A program made the translations under genes and the position numbers. Under the pieces are notes generated by a model, which saw only the letters and a program-made list of their open reading frames with translations, did no database searches and was not told the origin of the DNA. From positions 5,750,041-5,814,040 of the forward strand of contig CM038917.1 of the NCBI GenBank assembly GCA_021904315.1: a stretch of DNA of 64,000 nucleotides, read 5' to 3'. Source of the stretch: Sphagnum magellanicum. Lineage: Eukaryota; Streptophyta; Sphagnopsida; Sphagnales; Sphagnaceae. Below are positions 13,114-25,298 of this stretch, in pieces (the first letter of the stretch is position 1; each line of letters starts with the position of its first letter).

Positions 13114-13752
13114 ATGGCTTCAGTAGCAGACAAAACAAGAGAATTATCTACCCAAAAAAACACCAAACAAAAGTTAAGAAGAAACACACCATCACTACTC
13201 ACCCTGGCTGTCTATGTGTGTACCCTGTTGGTTTCTTTCTCTTGTTTGTTCCTGTTTCTTTCTCTCTTTTCCTTACTGCAAATAAATTACAATCATCTGG
13301 AGTCTGGTGGACCCACACATAATCTGCAAAACAGCATTGCAACAAAAGCAACCCACAATCTTCAAAACAATAGCATTGCAACAAGAGCAACCCACAATCT
13401 TCAAAACAAAAGCATTGCAACAAGAGCAACCCACAATCTTCAAAACAGCATTTGCAACCAAAGCAACCCACAAAATCTTCACAACAGCATTGCAACAAAA
13501 GCAACCCACAATCTTCACACCAGCACTGCAACAAAACTAAACCACAATCTTCACAATGCAAAGAAGCTTCTTCTTCACAAGCATGAAAATCATCACCAAT
13601 CCCAACACCCCAACATCAACAACAACAACAATAACAACGACAACAAACATGAAACAAACATGAAACCAAATGTTGGGTTACAAAAAAATGATGATGATGA
13701 TGGAACCAACAACAAAACTGTGAAATCACACAAAAAAACACCCAACAACTAA
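13114..13752 (+). other. Unassigned open frame: possible one-pass membrane peptide with 12-13 residue repeats
   Basis: An open frame on the strand opposite MORC runs from in-frame ATGs at 12895 or 13114 to TAA at 13750-13752. From 13114 it would code 212 residues: a basic Ser/Lys-rich head, a hydrophobic stretch (TLAVYVCTLLVSFSCLFLFL) that could span a membrane, about six repeats of the type NSIATKATHNLQN, then an Asn-rich and charged tail. Inside the fourth and fifth repeats a +1 and a +2 length change cancel, so the frame is kept. I recognise no homologue. It may be chance in low-complexity MORC leader DNA, which also leaves the opposite strand open across the repeats. Confidence 0.2.
13310..13568. 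repeat. Minisatellite, about 6.5 copies of a 36-39 bp unit
   Basis: Tandem units of the form AACCCACAATCTTCAAAACA then GCATTGCAACAAAAGC follow each other with a few substitutions and length changes. The last copy is partial. It lies about 0.65-0.9 kb upstream of the MORC start codon and inside the unassigned open frame described separately. Confidence 0.9.
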
Positions 13753-13990
13753 AATTTCTTCAAGAGAAAAAGAGCAACAACATTCTTGCTAAATATCTTA
13801 TTATTATTTTATTTTATTTTCTTGAGATACACAAAAACACATACCAAACCCCACTCTCTCTCTCCTTCCTTTCTTTTCTTCTCTTTCTTCCTTTCTTTCC
13901 TTCTTTTTTTTTTTTTTTTTTTTTTTTGGTTTGTGATCATCTTCTTTCTTTCTCTCTTTTTACCCTAAAACTCCAAAGAATGGTGTCATT

Positions 13991-15130
13991 TGTGTTCAAT
14001 GCAAATCTTCTATGTGGGTTTGCTACTACAAAGAGTTGTTGTTGTTGTAACTAGTTGTTTGTTGTTTGTGTGTGTTTGTGTGTGTTTGTCTCATCGAAAT
14101 GGATTCAAAAATGTGCTAATCCTTTGAATTAGTGTTGCTAATCAAATGGATGCAAAAGTTGCATTATTAGCAAACAATAATTTCCACAACCTTTGGTTAG
14201 TTTTTTTTCTTGGGATTAAATCTTTTGGTTTGGTGTTCTTCCTTCCTTACAACCTTTGCTCATGTTTTTAAAAATAGTTTTTAAAAAAATTAGGTTGTAT
14301 TATTAGAGTTTTTTTTTAAAACACAAATGAATTATGGTAAATGGGATGGGATTTGTTTGTTTGTTTGTTTGTAGGCTTTGCCCAAAAAGGAGAGACTATG
14401 AAACAATGGGTAGTTTTCAATTGGTCCAATATTTTGTTGAATGGCTTTTACACATCATTCTTTGGCTTTACTCCGAAGATTTTTACTCTCACGGAGCTCA
14501 TCATACTAGTAAGAGACATGCTTTTGGCACATTACTTGTGTTTGTTTGTTGTTTATTGTTGTTGTTGTAAGAAACTTGTTTCATGTTGTTGGTTTTGATC
14601 TTCTTTGATGATAATAGGCTTTGGGGATGGGGGGATCTTAACTTTTCTTTTCAGTTTTTTTTATTGGTTTGATCTTTTGTCCAAGAAAGAAGAGAAATGT
14701 GTAATGTGTGTGTTTTTTTTTTAACTTTGAAAACTCGGAATTGGCACTTTGTGTGATGGTACTTTAACCATGTCAAAATCCAAAGAAGCTAATATCATGA
14801 GTTGACCATATTTGGGCACTTCATGAAAGAAAAACTCAGTACCTATGTGTGTGGGGTCGAGATGTGTGTGTTTCCTTTGGCCTCGATGCAAATGGATTAT
14901 TGGTATATATAGTACCATTAAAGATTTGTCAACTAGACCTTGGTAGTTTTTTCCTTAAAATTTTCATGAAAAAACACTTAAGCACTTAAGCTTTGAAGGT
15001 GCTTAAGGTTCCTCAGCTTGAAAGGAGGGCTGTTCGGGGAATTGGCAAATTTGTACAAAGGGAATAAATTATGGGAACCCTAATACCCACCCAATGCAGA
15101 CCCCCTTAAACCCACACAAGAAATCACTCA
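13991..15130. other. AT-rich intergenic DNA, no gene seen
   Basis: T-rich and GTTT-rich simple sequence with short open frames (for example 14341-14598, + strand) that show no known domain, no splice partners and strong low-complexity bias. Nothing else is recognised. Confidence 0.5.
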
Positions 15131-15133
15131 TAA

Positions 15134-15504
15134 GAGCAGCTCCAGCAGCAGTGCTCAATATCTGACCCTGCAAAAATATTTTTCACATCCAAGTTTAGTT
15201 ATTTACTGTTTTGCAACCCCATCCATAAAACTGAAACCGGTACAGCAAATAGGTGGGGGGAGTACTAATAGCAAACCACCTGGACCAATCATTATGATGG
15301 ATCGATCAGAGACACTGAGCAGCAGTCAGATCAAATTCATTACACTCTTTTCAGCAGGCGCACGACGCCTTTTACTAGCCACAGGAAACTGTGCAATTGT
15401 GCTAAGCCAAAACCATTTTACCTGAGCCAAACCAGCATGTTTTGATTTTTTTTCATCCAATTTTACTGTGCAAGATCACATACTGAGCACCACTGGGGAT
15501 GCTC
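15134..15504. mobile_element. MITE, PIF/Harbinger (Tourist)-like
   Basis: The 371-bp element begins GAGCAGCTCCAGCAG and ends with the imperfect complement CACTGGGGATGCTC. The inverted ends match over about 30 bases, including a shared inner block GTGCTCARTATSTGA. It is flanked on both sides by TAA (15131-15133 and 15505-15507), the 3-bp target duplication typical of PIF/Harbinger elements. The interior has no transposase, so it is non-autonomous. The GAGCATCTCC-type terminus resembles MITEs common in other plants. Confidence 0.75.
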
Positions 15505-15507
15505 TAA

Positions 15508-17709
15508 GACCATACTCAGTGTTTCTCTGCATGATTCACGTCAACCTGAATAGCATTGAGAGAGAGAGGTCACATAATACTACCAATAATGTACTCATCA
15601 TATCCTTGAATTCCATTAACACTCACTAGAAATGCTACTACTGTAAAACAAAATGAAACTTGACAAGACAGACTATTGGGTATCACCCAATGCACCCATT
15701 TCACATGGCATTCCAATGCTCCCACATTTTGCATACATGTCAACCAAGCTAACAAACAATCCTAGGAACTCAAACCACACATACATGATCCTTAATCTCT
15801 AAGGAAACGAAACTACAAATGTAAAAAACATGTGTCGATTTTCATAGTGTTGTTTGGAGGGCACCTTATATAGCTCAATTTTTTTCCCCCCTCTAAAGGG
15901 TTGACATTTTCAAAAGTTGTAATGCTTTTCATTTTTCAAAATGCTCACATTTTTTTTAATAAATCCTTTGTGATACCCTGCAAGAATTTATTGGGTATCA
16001 AGAGAGAAAAAAAAATTGCACTAATAAAAATTGATACAACTTTTTATGCTCAATAAAGTGCATGGCCTCAAGCTTTACCATAACTACACATAGTGCAACT
16101 CCATGTTCATTTTACACAAGCACTACTATGGTTTTGGGTTGTGTGTAGCTTAAAAAAATAAAATCCAAATCTATAGGATGTGCCTTTTTTGAATTTTTTT
16201 TTGATTTTGGGATGTGTAAAAATTTGTAGGGATATATATATATATATGCAAAACAACATTAGACATTTTATTCAAACACATAGCAATTTGTATAAAATTG
16301 CTTCAAATGTATCATTTTTTTCAAAAAGTGTTATTTACATTAACAAATGCTTTCTCTTGCTTTGAAGTTAATGGTTTACAACTAGTTCAATATAAATTGG
16401 TTGTTCAACAAAAATTGTTGCAATGTCCGGAAAAAAAAAAAAAAATGGAGACCCAAAACATAGTAGCCATGTTGAATTGTCAAACATCTCTCTTACACCT
16501 TGGAACACTAGATTGAGATAAACCCTAAACCCTAAACCCACCAACTATGCACATACAACAATGTCATAATTAATTTGTTAAGCCCATTTCCAACCTTCAT
16601 TCGTTGATGGGCCTATGCACATATGATTGTGCTTCCCACTCTTCTTCGATCTCTTTGTGCGACCCTAATAACCATTGTCAACCTAGTCTTGAAAATAGTG
16701 AATTCTCATCACAAGTTTAGGAGTGATTGAAAAACTCACAATAGGCAAAGTCATGTTAAATCATGATGGTATGTATTATGTACCATGTGTAACTCATTTG
16801 TATCATTACTCTTGCATGTTTCAAACCTCTTGTGTTACTCATGATTTAGATAGCCCAAAAGATGAACCCTCGAAAAAAAAATTTAATTAATTAATTAATT
16901 TTTAAAATAACAAGCCCTCTTCTAAATTTTATTGGTACAATTGGCACCATTTTTAATACATTATTTGTTGGTATGGTGTCAACCCAACCTTTAAAATTTG
17001 ATATTATATTAATAGGTATTGATTCTTGTCATTAATGGATGCTAAAAAAATTAACTTGAGTTTTTTCAAAACTTGTCGTAAATTCTTGTGTTGTGTCCGG
17101 GGACATAAATTATCAATTTTGCACGTTCCTTTTTTTTCCATTGCTCGTTTTTCCCTTCAGGACACTGGATGTAAGAAATTATTATTTAAATCATTTAAAT
17201 CAATTTTTATGTTTTTTTAATTTTATTTTTTAATTTAAAAAAATATGATTTATAATTTTCTACTATGATACTTTCATGTGAGTAGTGAAATTATTTCTAT
17301 GCTAGTAGCTTAGCATGTGATAATTATGATGGTTTTCAACACCTTGGCTTTCATATTTTGCACAAAACTTTATTTTATTTCAAATTATATCTAAAGGATT
17401 GTTTAATGTCGAAACTGTCCCTTAGGGTTAAATTAGAGTAAATATTTTCATAATACTAACCCACAATAAACCCTATAAAAAAAACCTAGTTAAAAAAAGT
17501 GGTGCTGAACTCAATTAGGAAAATTATTTAATGAGTATCCAATGAGGTGAGCCGGTATGAATAAATGGAGCCCCGAATCAAGTAAGAGAGATGACAAAAG
17601 AAGGCAAATCCTTGAAGTAAGTCTTGCTTGTCAAATTTAGTGTAAAACATCCAAATAAATTGATATTAATTAATTTAATCTTGATAATTGAAGAGGGGAA
17701 TGTAACAAT

Positions 17710-17740
<31 letters not shown>

Positions 17741-19963
17741 AACATTATGTAAGACATTATTTTTCTTATAATTATTTTGTATGGTATTTGGATAGTCTTT
17801 ACATTTGACAAAATACCAGCATAGCTTTAAAAACAACACCTCTAAATAACTTTAGTACTTTTGGTTTAAACTACCTCTAAAATATTTTAAAGGTAACTTA
17901 GAAATGAACACAATTGGGAGACTCAAATTTGTTATTGATTTGATGAGTATTATGACCATAGGATATTTCATCTTGAAACTTTTAGATACAAAAATTGTTG
18001 ATTTTTTGTTTGGGCCATTATGGACAAGTATCAATGTGTTGAATAAAATATTTAAAAATATTATACCACTTTTTTATCCAGCCTAAAGGACCAAGACCTT
18101 TGTACAAAACGATTAGTGCAATGGTGGAATAGGCCAAATGCAATGATTAACAAATTCCTTTTGTTCAACTTGGTGAATGCATAACTAAAATCACTAAATT
18201 TGCTCTTCATTCGCTCATTTTTTGTCTATTGCAAAAATGAACTAATTATGTTTTACAATGTACATTCAATGCTTGTAAAGCAAGATTGTGATTGCAACAT
18301 GTTTATATTTTACAAAGGATTGAACAAAAACAACATAGCTACAAATTATTGGAAATTAACCTATATTGATAAAACTATGAAGAAATTTTCAAAAGTAAAA
18401 ATGACCATGTTTATTGGTGATTTAATTGCAATGTTTTGCAAGACCATTGTGATGGCAAACAAAAAAGCATGCATAGGATTCTTGGGATGTTTGTGACATC
18501 CATCAAAGTTTTATATGAATGTTTTTGCATGTACACAAGCAAACTCAAGAGTTTTAAGAGACATCAAAACTTCTAATCATGTTCAAACACCTTCTAAATA
18601 AGTTGAACAAACCCAAAACCCAAAACAAAAATGTTTGTGGTTTTTGTTTTTGTAACCCTTACATATGAAGAAAGTAGAAGTGTTGGAACTAATGTTCATG
18701 TTCATATTGGATTTTTCATGTAAACAACATTCCATAGTGGTTAAATGTTGTTTTTGTTCAAACATCGTAGGGTTTGTCAAAATCCGGGTTCTTTTCAATG
18801 TTGGGTGGTGTTGCAAACAAAGAAGTATTTGTGTTTACATCCATGGCAACAAGTTGAAATTCACTTCTGAAATTCTTGTAAGCCCTATTTTCTCTCACCC
18901 TTTCAAAATCATTGTTTCCTCGCTTATCAATTATTTTTGAATACAAATATGTTCAAACAAGAAAATGATATTACTTTATAAAAAGACAATTAGTCATTTT
19001 TAATCATTTTTATTTTTTCACATGAAGAAATATTTAAATGAAATGTTTTTATGTTTTTTATTAAAAATAAATCTAATTGCCCAAATATATCACATATTTT
19101 ATGTCAGTCATTTTTAATAAATATGAAACTTTCAAAGAGTGTAATTTTTTCCAAATTTTTTCATTTTGTTTTGAAAAATGATCATAATTTGAAATCATAC
19201 CAAAATATGTTAAGTACTTAAGGTTTCAATTTCTAAAATAAATATGCAATTTTGCTTCATAAAACATGTACATTGGACCACATTTACATGTCACAAAGGA
19301 CTTTTGAAATTCCAATAGGATTTGAATTTTGAAACTCATAGATTTTTAATATTTGAATGTTTTTTAATTGTGTCTAGTAAATATTTAACACCCAAAAAAA
19401 TCAATATAAAGTCATATTTATTTTTCAAATTAAGGGGGCCTTTATAAAATTAAAATAATTTGACACTACACCTACCCAACTTTAATGGCCCTTTGTTCCA
19501 AACAAATCCTCAAATTGGGCTCATTAATGATTCAATTTATAATCTTTGACATCAAAATTAGTTGTTAAAAAAAACAAGTTCCCACAATTAAAATGACATT
19601 TAAATGGCACCATTTAAACATATGTAAAAATTTTACAAATTTCACTACTATCTAACTTGGTTTTTTGCTCCTTTAAATGTATTTGCACCCTTCCATGCAT
19701 TGTACAACCATTCACATATGCATAGTTTTATATTATTCAGTTGTGAAATTGATGTTTGGATTTTTATTAGTTTTAATCCACTCCTTGATGAACCTTACTA
19801 TCCAATTGTTGAACTTTGTTTTGAACGCATTCTTCAATCAATGCAATAGTATGACATCAATTGGTTGCAAAACATTGATACAATTTGTTGGTATAAAAAT
19901 TACGAAATGTTTGGTGTATACCCACATACCCAATAATTTGAAATCCATAATAGGTGAAGACTA
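15508..19963. other. AT-rich intergenic DNA, no gene recognised
   Basis: A long AT-rich stretch with many short homopolymers, a short telomere-like run at 16520-16540 and an (AT)n microsatellite at 17714-17741. Short open frames at 17904-18086 and 18200-18496 are Lys/Phe/Ile-rich and match nothing I know; they could be remnants of decayed transposons. I see no RNA gene. Confidence 0.45.
17714..17741. repeat. (AT)n microsatellite
   Basis: About 13-14 uninterrupted AT dinucleotides in AT-rich intergenic DNA. A similar tract lies at 61609-61630, just beyond the end of the second Helitron-like element. Confidence 0.9.
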
Positions 19964-20561
19964 TCTTATATATTAAAGTTACATGTCTGTCTGTCCGTCT
20001 GTCCGAGCAGTTTCCAGGCACTGCCCGGACTTTTTTTTTTTTTTTTTTTTTTGGGGTTTTGTTTTCTGTGTCAGTTAAATTGCCTTTGTTTGTTTGTTTG
20101 TTTTTTTTTTTCTTTTTTGGGTTTTGTTTTCTATGTCAGTTAAATTGCCCGGACTTTTTTTTAAAAACAAAACGCAAAAATTATAAAAAAGGAATACAAA
20201 CAAATGAAACAAGGAAAGGGAAAAACAGTAAAATAATTTTAAAAGAAAAAAAATTACAAAAATGAAGAAACCAAATAAAGAGTAAAAAATTAATTAAAAA
20301 AAAACTTATAATAATGAAGAAAAACCCTACTTGAAAAAGAATGAGGTGTATCTTCTTTTTCCAAACTTCAAACTTGCATCCAAATAAACAAAAATATAAA
20401 AATGAAAAAAAAACACTTTATTTTTATTATACAAAATAATAATAAAAACAAAAAACACATTAAAAAAAAAGATAAAAATTTCTAAAAAAAACTAAAACAT
20501 GATTCAAGTTTAAAGAAACCGGGGGACTTCACAGTGCCCAAAGGTCACAGGTACCCACTAG
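19964..20561 (+). mobile_element. Short non-autonomous Helitron-like element
   Basis: The left end reads A|TCTTATATATTAAAGTT, a form common at plant Helitron 5' ends. The right end is ACCCACTAG|T, with the CTAG terminus and the expected A-left, T-right flanks. About nine bases before CTAG lies a short imperfect hairpin (GTGCCC-AAA-GGTCAC). GGCACTG-C near the left end and CAGTGCC near the right end form a subterminal inverted pair. The 598-bp interior is T-rich then A-rich, with no Rep/helicase, so it would be mobilised in trans. Confidence 0.6.
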
Positions 20562-22385
20562 TTGGGTATAAAAACAATAAAAAAATGCTAAAAAAATTTT
20601 ACATTGGTATTGCCTTCTAGTAGACAATCATGTTTTTCAAAGAAATAACTTTTAAAAACCACAACATACAATCCAGAGTGCCAATAATGTGGCAAAAAGG
20701 TTGCTACCTCGCTAGCCCAAAATTCAACTATGGTCTAGGTTGTCCTAGGAAGGGCATATTGCTTTCACCACTTGAAGTTGTTACCTTCTATTGTTGATGC
20801 CCTCCAACTACCATCCAAAGGTTATTTATTTAAAAATTGAATAAAAAACATGAATAGTTGAAAATTACAATATGCTACATTAAATAAGAATTAACAACAT
20901 CTACCTACAAGTAGGAAAACAAAAGCAAGCCAAAGAATTGATTCTTTAACCTTTATTGTAGTATCCTTTTCTTGCATTCCAATCACCCAAGTACATCATC
21001 TTCCTCACAATATTATTTACAACTCTAAAAAAATTACAACAGAAAATGAAGAACCAACAAGGTCCCCCACCGTTTTGACTAGTCCCATGGGCTCCAAATA
21101 TTTATCTACAAAATAGGCTTTTGTCCAAATCTTTTCCACAAAGCCTTAATGAATAAAAGGCAAACTAATTGCCAATTGGGTGCAAGACCACATAAACAAG
21201 AATCACAACAAATGTAATGCCTACTTAATTTTTCACATTTAGAAGTGGCAATTTAATTTGGTGTTGAAAACTTTTTTATTTTTGAAATATTGTAAGGTTC
21301 CTAATATATCATTGAAACATGTGAATTATTTTGAAAAAATCCAATGAATAAAAAGTTCTCAAAAACACTCATTAACCATTGTAATGGTTGTTTTTAAGCA
21401 CAAAAATGACTTGTAAATGAGGTTCAAAACTTTGGAAAACAAAATCTTTTTAAAATCTTTTACATAAACCTTTTTAACAAAAAATTTGAGGACTTTTGTG
21501 AAAATATTTCTAACAATATTTTCCAAAAAGAAGTCCCCTAAGCAAGTAGGTGTGGTTCATGTTATTTCATTTGCACCCAATTCTCCTATCCTAAGGACTA
21601 TTCCCATTAGGCTAATTAAACAAGCTAAGGAATTTTCCCAATAACATAATTTGGAAGTTTCTTTTTTATCTAGTTAAAAAATTTAAAACTATTGTGTACA
21701 CTCCAATAATCTAATAACCAAACCATTTTATGACGTGTTTGTAATCCAAACAATTCAAAATTCAAGTTGGTGGGAGGGCACCATGACATTTTCCATTATC
21801 ATGGATGCAAACATTGGACATGGTCACATGATGAATGGAGTTCATTCACATGATTTCCATCCATGATTTCATAGTCCACTTATAGTTAATTCGTAGTTCA
21901 CTCCTGAATAATTTATAGTTAATTCGTACTTCATTCTTAAATAATTTATAATTAATTCATAGTTCGTTCTTAAATAACTTGTAATTCATTTTTAGATTAC
22001 TTGTATTAAATAACTTGTAGTTCACTTTTACATAATTTATAGTTATCTCTTAGTTTACTATCAAGTCATTCTAGTTCCATTTTAATCAATTTTTTATTTG
22101 AAAATAACCCTTATTTCACATTTACTTAAAATTCAGTTAACTCATAGTTTATTTTTAATTAAAAAGCCTCCTAAAAAGCTTCTTTGGTTAATGAACACAT
22201 GGAACCCTTTGTGAAAACTTCCTTGAACTAAGTTCCCAAAGGGGCATAAATATAGGTAGAACCCCAATTACTTTTAGTATGTTCAACACAAGTATAAGGT
22301 ATGTTTTTACACCATAGCCTCATTTTATCCCTTTTGTGTTTGTGTTTTTCTAGTTTATTGTAACAAAAATCCATTTATATTTTGG
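20562..22385. other. AT-rich intergenic DNA, no gene recognised
   Basis: No convincing open frame. At 21880-22050 a short motif based on AATTTATAGTTAATTCGTAGTTCA recurs several times in degenerate form, suggesting an old local tandem repeat. The rest is unassigned; it ends abruptly at the more GC-rich Ty3 element. Confidence 0.4.
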
Positions 22386-25284
22386 TCATACACATTTCAA
22401 CGTGACATTGTCGGTCCACACCACCACATCTTTGGAGCCTATGTAATGGCCCCAAGTTTTGAGACAATGGATGACGGCCCACATTTCCTTCTCATGGGTT
22501 GGCCACCTTCGCTCCGTCTCATTCAACTTCTTGCTTTCGAAGGCCACCGGCCTTCCCTCTTGCACTAGGACTCCTCCTATGGCAAAGTCGGACGCATCGG
22601 AATGGATCTCAAAGTCCTTGTCAAAATCCGGCAACTTCAACACGGGCGCCTTCACCAAAATGCCTTTCAAGGTCTCAAAGGCCTCATTGCATGCCTCCTC
22701 CCATTCGTAAGTCCCGGATGACTTCTTCAAAAGGTTTGTCAAAGGTGTGGCTATCTTTGCAAAGTTCTTGATGAACTTGCGATAATAAGAAGCCAATCCT
22801 AAAAAGGACCTTAAGGCGGGAACCGACCTAGGCGGTTCCCAATCCAAAATTGCCTTCACCTTGTGGTCATCCATCTTCAAACCTTCTTGGGTGATCCTAT
22901 GCCCAAGGAAGTCCACCTCCGAGACTCCGAACTCGCATTTCTCGAACTTGGCATACAACTTGTTTTCTCTCAACCTTTGGAACACCTTTCGAAGGTGCTC
23001 CACATGCTCCTCCATGGAGTTGCTATAAACCAAAATGTCATCTATGTAGACGACCACAAAGTCATCAAGCCACTCTCGGAAAATGTCATTCATGAGGGTG
23101 CAAAATGTGGCGGGTGCATTGGTGAGCCCAAATGGCATCACCAAAAATTCATATGAACCATACCTTGTGCGGCAAGCGGTCTTTTCCTCATCCCCTTGTG
23201 CAATTCGAATTTGGTAATACCCGGAACGTAGGTCAATCCTACTAAACACTTTGGCTCCCGAAAGTCGATCAAACAAATCATCAATCCGAGGCAATGGATA
23301 CCGGTTCTTCACGGTCACCTTGTTGAGGGCTCTATAATTCACACACATCCTCAAAGTCCCATCCTTCTTGTGAACAAAAAGGACGGGGGCCCCATATGGT
23401 GACTTGCTAGGCTTGATGTATCCCTTCGCGAGGAGTTCTTCGAGTTGAACCTTAAGCTCTCTTAACTCCTCATGGTTCATTCGGTATGGGGCCTTGGCGG
23501 GAGGTGCCACTCCCGGCATCACCTCGATTGCATGGTCAACTTGTCTTCTCGGGGGCAACTCATGGGGAACTCCTCGGGCATCACATCCGGGAATTCTTTT
23601 AACACTTACTTGATGCACTTGTGGGGGCTCACCACTTTGGTGGCCTCCTTAGGTTCAAACTCATCTAGCACCCGCATGACACACAACATGCCATACCCTC
23701 CTACGCATTCTTTTTCCAAGTTTTTTGCCAACATCAAGTGGATGGTGGTCCCACCCACACTAGGCACTTCATGTGCCTTCACTCGCACAATCCCATTCTT
23801 GGATGGGATCCTAACTAACCTATTGTGCCCTTCTATGAACACATTGTTTTGGGTGATGAACTCCATTCCCAAAATGCAATCCATTCCACCCAAGGTGGAA
23901 ACCAACAAATCCACCTTGCCTCTCCAATTCCCCAATTGGAGGGGCACATCTCTTGCTTGGAACTTGGTGGGATGGGGAACCCCATCCGCAAAGTGCACCT
24001 CGATGGGTGCCTTGAGCTCCTCCAAAGGGAGCCCCATTCTTTGGGCACTTTCTTGGGTTATGAAGTTGTGGGAAGCCCCTGTGTCCAAAAGGCACAACAC
24101 TTCCCGCTTAGAAAGCTTCCCTTTTAAGAAAATAAGGCGGTTACACTCACCTTGACCTAGGTTAGAGGTGAGGGCAATTACCTTAGAAGCCCCATTCCCC
24201 GATTTGAGTTTGGGGCAATCCTTGGAATAATGGTCCACTTCATTACAATTGAAACATGCTCCCCTAGGTTTCCCACTAGCATCTCCCTTGGGTTGGCTCC
24301 CTTTGAAAGGAGCCCCCTTTTTCACAAAATTTCCCTTGGGTTTAAAACCCGAGCCTTGGAATTGTTTGGGCTTTTCCCCCTTTGAGGTGTCTTGGCCTCG
24401 GTTCCATTCCCCTTCATGGCGTGCCTTCTTATGAGGGAACTTGGTATCCCTCTTGAATCCGGACTTCTCACCTCGTCCCACATCCGAGAAGCCTTCCACT
24501 TTCATGATGGCTTCGGTTAGTGAGGCGGGCCAATTCTCTTCAAGTTTGCGCTTGGCCCAAGTTGGAAGCCCCATCACAAAGTGGCACACCCGGTCTAACT
24601 CATGCATATGCCTAATTTCAAGCATGAACTCGGAGTAAGCCCTCACATATTGACACAAGTTGTCATTACTTGCATTCACCAAGTCACGGAGTTTGCACCT
24701 TGAAATGTAATCGGAATTTTTGGGAATGAATTCCGACTCAATACGTTCCTTAAAGAATTCCCATGTGTAACCATGAATCTTCCCTTCTTCTTGCCTCACG
24801 GTCCTCCACCATGTGGAGGCATAGCCCTTCAAATAAGATTGGGCAAGTTCCACGGCTGAGTGCCGACCAACCTTGGCGGCATGGAGGTAATCTTCCATTT
24901 CCGCAAGCCAAGCATCCACAACCTTTCGGTCCCGGGCCCCTTCAAAGTTCCCGGGCCTAGCGGGCTTGAACCCCACACCTTCGGATGATCCTCCCTTGAG
25001 GGCCGCAACCAATTCATTATAGTCGGGCCTATTCATTTTGAGTAGGACCTCCAATTGTTCCGGGGTGAAGAGCACCGCATTTGGTTGCTCCTCTTCACTT
25101 TCATGGTCCTCATGGCTATCATGGTCTTGCTCACCTTCGGAATCCTTTTGTTCTTCCTCCCCCATGGCTTGGGGTGGAACATCCGGGTCTTGGGTGGGTT
25201 CTTCCACCATGGTTTCTTGGACTACCTTGCGGGACTTCTTTGGTGCCATTGGAATTCCCCAATAAGTGGATCGAGCTCACCGGA

Positions 25285-25296
25285 GCTCTGATACCA
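25285..25296 (-). other. Retroelement primer binding site for initiator-Met tRNA
   Basis: Read on the minus strand, TGGTATCAGAGC is the standard complement of the 3' end of plant initiator methionine tRNA. It lies two bases inside the LTR edge, which fixes that edge at 25299. Confidence 0.9.
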
Positions 25297-25298
25297 AA

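Larger units (their letters stand above)
12655..13990 (-). promoter_or_regulatory. MORC upstream region / 5' UTR, low complexity
   Basis: This is the sequence directly upstream of the MORC start codon. It contains (CACT)n next to the ATG (about 12645-12662), the minisatellite at 13310-13568, an ACA/AAC-rich block (13615-13660) and, furthest out, long CT-rich and T-rich tracts (13855-13925). A promoter is inferred from position only; I cannot point to a TATA box or start site with confidence. Confidence 0.45.

Noticed and set aside
13310-13568. Regularly spaced repeats that might suggest a CRISPR array
   Set aside because: Units are contiguous without unique spacers and the genome is eukaryotic; it is a minisatellite.
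17904-18496. Two open frames of 60 and 98 codons considered as transposon protein pieces
   Set aside because: Composition follows the AT-rich background and no domain phrase could be recognised in any frame.
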